In this document: positions 57,542 to 64,000 of the stretch, piece by piece
Layout: each line of letters opens with the position of its first letter
How positions within the stretch are numbered: position 1 is the first letter of the stretch
NCBI RefSeq assembly: GCF_963678975.1
Contig: NC_089274.1
Span: forward strand, 23,211,133 to 23,275,132
Reading direction: 5' to 3'
Source: Dysidea avara
Lineage: Eukaryota > Porifera > Demospongiae > Dictyoceratida > Dysideidae
Length of the DNA stretch: 64,000 bases
Notes under the pieces: generated by a model
Database searches by the model: none
Told to the model about the DNA's origin: nothing
Seen by the model: only the letters and a program-made list of their open reading frames with translations
Made by a program: the position numbers and the translations under genes

Positions 57542-58839
57542 TAGCTTATTGCATGGTTAAAATGATACTTCTGTTCATTCCCTGATTACTTTATGTTTCT
57601 CCCAGATTATTTTCATAGGCATTCCAGTATCAGAATTTTTAAGACTTTCTCCTTAAATTCCTCAATAGAACCTCAGTACATAATTACAACATGTGTTTAG
57701 CTTAATTGTCTCATCTGAGCTATAAAGACAAAACTCATTATGGGGTTTGTCAATACTGTGGCACTGAGCACTGTTTAGTTTTATCATGCATATCAGTTCT
57801 AAGTAAGTTTTGTGTTGTTTTGAAATGTTAGTAGTGTATAAAGAAAACTCTGAAACCATATAATATGCTGTCAGGTGGAAGGTATTCAGTATACTTTAAA
57901 GTGCATGGGTATAGTTACTTTGCTGCATGGTTAGCAATTTTCAGCTGCACAATAATTTTCTGATGGTTGTATGATACCATGCATGCAACTCTAAAATACA
58001 AACCACTGGTATTGTATACGTGAATGGCATAACCTCAACTCTGCATGCCTTGGGAACTGTTGCATTATACTTCCAATCATAAGATAGCCACCTGATAGCT
58101 ATCGTATACAACACTAGTACTATGCTAGACAGATTTGGATGTATTAGTTGAAACATCTTTGCTCACCACAACTGAGTCCAGCAAGCCCTAAAGCAGTCAC
58201 AATTTCAAGCAGGCTACTACTAGATTGTTACCTTCATAATTCCAATTGTGCCATTGTAATAATGCACGAGAGAAAATGTATGATACTGTGGTAAAGGCCA
58301 AAGTAACCTAATATTAAATTATACATTTCTGCGTGAGATCGACAATCAATAATCTATCATTTAAGTATGTACATAAAAGTGCACTTTTCTAGAATTTAAA
58401 AATCTGGCCCACGATAGTTAATGAGTTGAAATGAGCTCAACTACATCATCAATAATTTATCTCAATTCACTGGCATAAGGCCTGGCATAAACTTAATTAT
58501 TAGTTTCTCGTCCTCACCCGCATCGCCGTTATTCTTACTTCATCCAGGATTTTTTACACCACTGGTGGCTAAGTGAGGCCAATCAGCACCTTTTACTTGC
58601 TAGAGCAGTCTAAGAAAATTGCATTTTGAGTCATTTTAGCTAGCTAATTCAGCTATCTAGTTAGAAAAAAAAAAATTTAAATCCACCCTCCCATGCTGCT
58701 ATTTTGAGTACAGGAGGATGAGAAACTAATTATTGAGTTTATGTGGCCTATAGCTAAACTGGAAACTTTTTCTGGAGGATCTAAAAATTCAAATATTTTT
58801 GTGATCTAGAATTTGACAATAATTTCATTCAATTAATTG
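57542..58839. other. Gene-free stretch
   Basis: 3' flank of TTL copy C, AT-rich. I see no gene, RNA or clear repeat. Confidence 0.4.
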
Positions 58840-60800
58840 AAGAACCCCCCATGTTGGAAGAAATTTATACTTGATCTTATTCTCACGAACAGTGATGAAT
58901 TAATGTGTGATTTGTTAACTGGCCCCTAATACTGTCCTCTCTTCTGATCACTTTATAATTACTTTTCATGTATGTTTGTCTATTTCATCAGCTCCACTAA
59001 ATAATAGATATTGGTCTTATGACTATACGTACTCAAAAGCAGAGTCTTACAGAAATGGAAAACATCAATTCATCTATTTTGATCTAACAAATGTATAGAG
59101 TCTATTTGGAACATTGTTAGTTCAGCTATAACCGATGCCATATCTCTGTTCATCCCCATGTATTAATCATATCAATTACAATATCTTGCATGGTTTAACA
59201 GTAATCTCAAATGAAATGTTTGTGTACTCGGAGAAGAGCATGTAGATGCTCACCTACCACTCACCCCCGTCTTATACAATCTGATGAACATTTCCAACAG
59301 AGCACCATACATGACAAACTATGAAACTTCTCTCATCAATAATTTTGCCTTTGGTTCAACCTTAGTGATTTATCACTACGTGTACAAACAAAGTTTAAAT
59401 CAATTGCATCCAAAGTCTATTTAGACTCTTTTACAGCTACTTGTGATTAATCCAAAGCAGAGCTATCAATTGCTATTTCCATTCAGTATTTAAAGCAACA
59501 CAATTAACTCATTCAATTTAAGCTGAGTTTTTTTGAGGCTCTAGACACCTCCAAAGCAGTTGGTAGCTTTTGACAACATCAGTCTTAGAGTACTTATAAA
59601 CACGGTGCAGTGTCTTTGTCTCATCCTTTATGTTATTTATTCAATCTTAAGTTTATCTACTAGTGGATCACAAGAGTGTAAAACTCACACAATCTACAAG
59701 GCAATTGACTGCATGCTCTCTACACCACTGTCCTATATCCTTGCTATCTAATGCTTGCAAAGTGTTGGAAAAACAAGATTATAGTGAAATTTAATATGTG
59801 CTTGGCACAATCTCCACTGTTCAATTTGGCTATATTCAGGGTAGATCAAACAGCTCTTATTATTTCTAAACTACATCTATGAAGCAGTCTATATATGGCC
59901 ACCAATTAAAAAGCTAGACTTCAACTTCCAAAAGGCTTTTGACATGGTTCAACATAACAAATTACTTATATACCAAATTGTGGAGAATAGGCATCTATGG
60001 AAACTTATGGAAGTGAACTACATACGTGACTGATTGCAGACATTATAAATACCAAGAGTTTATAATGTACCTATCTGATACTTTACCAGTGTTATCTGGG
60101 GGTTCCACAAGGAAGTATCCTTGACCCTCTATTGTTCTAATCAGTGAATTTACCATCAGAAGTCATTTCATCAGAACTTTTTCAGTTTGCTGATGGTACG
60201 AAATTATTAAAAATCATGCATCTTTCTCAAATATATAGCCTACTTTTACAAAAGGATTTGGATTCCTACAACTGGAGCCATAGCTATAACAAATCCTACT
60301 TTAGAATTCTCAAATGTGTGTTCCTTAGTTTTAATAACATCATACAGTCCCAATATGCTACAACATCTAAATAAACATTGGGATCTTGGTGTACAGATAT
60401 CAAAAGATCTATCCTGAGAGATGATCTGCTCCAAGGCATATAAATTATTGAGAGAGTAACATACATACACTTGAGAGAGTACACATGCAGAGGTGTGCCA
60501 CTAAGTATATTTTGAATGATTACTCTTCTGATTATAAAATATATACATAGACGTTTAATTAAATTAAAACTCCTTCCATTGATGTATAGTCTTGATTACT
60601 ATATGTTTTGTGAAATCTTCAAACAGTGCTAACCAAGTGATCACTTCAACATTTTGAGGACAAACTCAGCTATTTTCTACGAACAAAAAAATTCATAACT
60701 TCTATTTCAATTGACTTCCTAGGCTGTGGAATACCCTTCTCCCAATCAATACCTGGACACAATCAGGTCAGTGATTTATGACTGAACACAATTGGAATCA
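58840..60800 (+). mobile_element. Second decayed LINE
   Basis: Fragments across frames: LDLILTNSDEL and SSDH (end of the endonuclease domain, 58870-58960), LDFQKAFDMVQHNKLL (RT motif A, about 59920), GGSTRKYP-like remnant of the PQGS block (about 60100) and LFQFADGTKLL (60180, FADD mutated to FADG). More degenerate than the 50.9-53.4 kb copy. It ends just before TTL fragment D. Confidence 0.7.
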
Positions 60801-60847
60801 TTTTTACAGAACACCTTAACCCAAATAATTCATGTACCTGTGGTACA

Positions 60848-61260
60848 TGTGGCAAAGCATTTGACTGTTCCATTAGAGTATATTTTCATACTTAAGCGCC
60901 TATTAAAGACAACTGCATGGCCACTGTAGGGGCGTGGCACGAGGAAGATGCAAGTGTACAAAGCACGGCAGTCTAGGAAGACACTTGGAGCATTGGTATA
61001 CATTAGCATCGCCTTGTTACTGTTTTATGGATACTCCTTGTCAACCCGCACAATCCCCATGCAAGAAGCACACGACATTGTGCCACTGCATGGCACCACC
61101 GACGTCACAAAGCTACGTATTTACCACGTTTCATACTCGGCAAAAGTAGCTACACAACTCACAGCTTTAACTGTACTTTTATACCAGCCACACAGATCGC
61201 AAAAGCACGTCACTATACTTCTACCTTTTTGGAAGGGCGAAAGTGAAAGTGATAATGGTG
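60848..61260 (+). pseudogene. TTL-like copy D, 5' fragment
   Basis: Duplicates the upstream region and first about 95 codons of copy B (MQVYKARQSRKTLGALVYIS, anchor included, starting at 60948). An indel after DVTKL throws the rest out of frame, and similarity stops abruptly at 61257 (...AAAGTGATAATGG), where B continues into its TTL domain. No TTL catalytic part follows. It retains the CCATTAGAGTAT motif and GGGGCGTGGCACGAGGAAG upstream block. Confidence 0.8.
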
Positions 61261-62100
61261 TGAGGTATAGTGGCTAGATAACACTGAATGACCGTTGAAG
61301 GTCCCAAATAGAGGAGACAAAATAACGAGCTGCAATACATTATAAGAAATCAGGGGTCGTAGGCTTGATATTTGAGAAGCGAAAACAATATACAGTGCTG
61401 AATGGGATTCTACAGCTACAGGTTAAACATTAACTCGGCTCTGCATTGAAAGTAATACCTGCACCATAAAATTACATGCAGTACCTTAAATGGTCGGATT
61501 GAGGGTGGTCTAAGGCTGGCAACTAAATTTTAAAAATCTTTAGGAAATGCATAGGTTTTAACATAGATAATATATACCTTATATATTATCTATGGTTTTA
61601 AACACAATACACTACGCACAACACGAACTTACGTGGGTCTGTATCCAAGAGACTTAGCTCCTTATCATCTTCGTTTGCACGTAATCTCGTCTCTGTTAAC
61701 GAAGGATAAATCCTGGTTTTCAGTTATTACTCTCTCCACACCGTCTAGCTTTTAATATTTCTGGCGGCGCTCGGTCCTGGCCGCACAATACAGAAAACTT
61801 GATTCCAGCAGTTTAGCGTCTCTCCTTTGCAGCAAACCCATTTAGACAGGACTATACGTATATTATTATTATATTGGGATCACGTGATCACAAATAATTA
61901 AAATTAATAAATAATTAGTTATAGTCAATCTAATGGCTGTCAGTTTAGCTGCAAGTCAGTAGTCTTCAGGAACCTATTGGGGAATAAATGACATTATTTT
62001 ATGGCAGACATTAATAACAGATGAATGTATGAATGCAGGCACTGGTCACACGTACAAACAACAGTATGAAGAAGAAGTTAGCAAGCAAGCACTCATCTCA
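61261..62100. other. Gene-free stretch
   Basis: No supported gene. A possible minus-strand donor (61634) follows a short open peptide (TETRLRANEDDKELSLLDTD), but no start or partner exon was found. Confidence 0.35.
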
Positions 62101-62104
<4 letters not shown>

Positions 62105-62137
<33 letters not shown>

Positions 62138-62300
62138 ACTGACTGACTGACTGACTGACTGACTGACTGACTGACTGACTGACTGACTGACTGACTGACT
62201 GACTGACTGACTGACTGACTGACTGACTGACTGACTGACTGACTGACTGACTGACTGACTGACTGACTGACTGACTGACTGGCTGAATGACTGACTGACT

Positions 62301-62336
<36 letters not shown>
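62105..62336. repeat. Compound (CT)n-(ACTG)n-(CA)n microsatellite
   Basis: About 13 CT units, then roughly 40 ACTG units, then about 16 CA units. Frames through it (QSVS repeats on the minus strand) are artefacts. Confidence 0.95.
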
Positions 62337-62339
<3 letters not shown>

Positions 62340-62949
62340 CGTTTAAATCAGCACACAATTCATTTCTATTAACACCTTATTTCAAGTACGTGTATACCCA
62401 CAAAGTAATTCATAGTAGTGGCGATATAATAAAGACACCTTGCCTTTTTCGTGAAGCTTATCGCAAGTTATTTTACTTTTATGTGTTCTTGTGTGTGGGT
62501 GCCTCACCCACCCCTCCCTTCCCACCCCCTTATATGCTACACGTGTAATATTATGGTAGCTTGAAAAAACTTGTTAAATTTATAGGTTTTTATGCAAGTA
62601 TTTAAATACTCTAATACAACAAACAGCACTTTTTGACAAATGTGTAGAAATGTACATTTCTTGTAATGACGTGTTCGCGCCTTGTACCAACCTAATATAT
62701 ATTAGATTCACGCATGCGCATATTTACAAAGCCTAATAATAGTAACAAGTCTATAGATAAGTGATGTCAATCAGTCTGAGACAAATGGAGGCCTGTGCTG
62801 CATGAAGAAAGTGAGAATATTGTTTATGAAGTAGTTGACCTCAGGAATGTTGAATGGAAGCCCTGTCTAAAAAGAGCATGTAAGGAAATTTGTGCCACTT
62901 CATGATAATCCAACCTGTATGCAAGACCAACTGGAAGCAATCCCTTAAG
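62337..62949. other. Gene-free stretch
   Basis: AT-rich spacer with one mutated ACTCTAATACA motif near 62607. Possibly the decayed 5' part of the LINE that follows. Confidence 0.35.
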
Positions 62950-64000
62950 TTTGCAAAATCTCAGGAACATTCATTGAAAGGGTATGTTGATGATGTAACT
63001 TTAATCTCAACTGACTTTGATGCCCACACCTCAGTGTTACAAACACTTGATAAAAAGCAACTGATCAGTCTGGACCTATCTTTCAAGCCAGCTAAATGTG
63101 TTTCTTATCTGTTTGATGGTACTAAGATAATTCCTCAGGGTATTTCTTTATCCAATGGTGCTACCAGATCCATTGTAGAAGGCGAGACCAAATTTTTGGG
63201 TAAGCTTATTGATCAGTGTGTCATTAAGTGCTACCAAAAGGGTTGCAGAAACATGGATGAAAACTCACCTTACTAGTTTATTGTCTGCTACTGACTCTCT
63301 CCAGATTCGTGGAGAATATAAACTTTGGATATACAGAAGTTACATCATCTCCTTGCTACGCTTTAACCTCTGTGTAGATGCAGTTCCCAACTCCACAATT
63401 ACACAATTAGAATCAACTGCCACTTGATATCTTAAGAAATGGTTAAATCTGCCACGTAGTGCAACTCGAGTTCTTCTGTATTGTCCTGATATTTGCTGTC
63501 CTAGCATTTCACATATTTCCAGAGAAGCCAAGTTAAGTTTATTATCCTGTGTTAGTGCTTCTGCTGATTCTCGACTTCAAGAGCTAGGACTACAGTTACA
63601 GCTAGGAAGTATTCCTTTGCAAATATAGAATGCTGATTACTCCCTCCTAATAACTGCTTGGGAACAAATTTCTTCTCTCCCAACTGCTCGCTCATTGTAC
63701 ATCAAAGCAAAGCAGTTATCGTCTAAGTCTAACTGTGAAGCTCATTTAAAGACACTAACAGTCCAATCCAAGTTCAGTGACTTTGCTAAATTAGAGAATT
63801 CGTGTAAGACCTGGAACAGACTGATGGCAGGATTCCAACCTGGACAGCTCTCATTTCTCCTGCGAGCTGCTTCTGACACATTACCAACTGAAGTTAACTT
63901 AAGACGGTGCATTCAGTCTGATGTGCGACGCACTTTATGTGACTCTTCCAGGCCTACCACTGCCCACATCTTAGGTGGTTGCCCTGTGGCATTAACTCAA
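62950..64000 (+). mobile_element. Third LINE: RT C-terminal half, runs off the window
   Basis: RT palm motif GYVDDVTLISTDF (about 62980), then AKCVSYLFDG, ETKFLGKLI, WIYRSYIISLLRFNL, KKWLNLPRSATRVLLYCPD and a C-terminal region with TAHILGGCPVAL, resembling the Cys/His knuckle after non-LTR RTs. One frameshift near 63210 and stops at 63428 and 63628 show that it is inactive. It belongs to a different lineage from the other two LINEs (YVDD rather than FADD). Confidence 0.75.

Noticed and set aside
61630-61800. Possible first exon of a minus-strand gene (TETRLRANEDDKELSLLDTD before a gtaagt donor)
   Set aside because: No in-frame ATG, no recognisable domain and no acceptor exon found downstream on that strand.

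Overview
This is nuclear DNA from an animal. Genes are split by many short GT-AG introns (often 45-100 bp in compact stretches), the DNA is AT-rich, and MITE, SINE and LINE debris and (CA)n arrays are dense. The protein set (a MyTH4-FERM myosin, fascin, DRG2, a death domain, cytoplasmic-type actin) fits an early-branching metazoan. A demosponge is my best guess; that is inference, because no ribosomal or mitochondrial marker is present.

Left part (1-31.8 kb), well-preserved genes. The window opens in the last exon of a death-domain protein (+). A myosin XV-like gene (-) follows. I traced it exon by exon from its start at 20752 to its stop at 2268: 61 coding exons, phases consistent throughout, about 2560 aa, ordered motor - IQ neck - MyTH4 - proline-rich segment - FERM-like - SH3 - MyTH4 - FERM. 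One of its introns carries a tandem array of four tRNA-Val(UAC) units, of which one is intact. About 160 bp separates the myosin start from the divergent GTPase gene DRG2 (+, 15 exons, 366 aa). DRG2 converges on fascin (-, 2 exons, 493 aa). Fascin is divergent from actin (+, 2 exons, 376 aa) across 383 bp that holds a perfect CArG box. Myosin XV, fascin and actin all belong to actin-bundle protrusions, so their proximity is notable.

Right part (31.8-64 kb), a repeat-rich accessory region. It holds four same-strand copies (A-D) of an unusual tubulin-tyrosine-ligase (TTL) like gene. The TTL ATP-grasp motifs are kept, but the protein begins with a type II signal-anchor and carries N-glycosylation sequons, so it is predicted to face the secretory lumen. 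Only copy B (43055-44833) is fully open. A is broken by several lesions, C carries a 2-nt deletion near the end of exon 1, and D is a 5' fragment. Between them lie a decayed MRH-domain (mannose-6-phosphate-receptor-like) pseudogene, three non-LTR retrotransposon remnants, hAT, pogo/Tigger and unclassified MITEs, SINEs, long hairpins, and a 1.9 kb minisatellite with an inverted leading segment.

A short near-palindromic motif, CTCTATTAGAG within a longer conserved context, recurs more than twenty times. It sits inside unrelated MITE families, in a 54-bp myosin intron, and upstream of TTL copies B and D.
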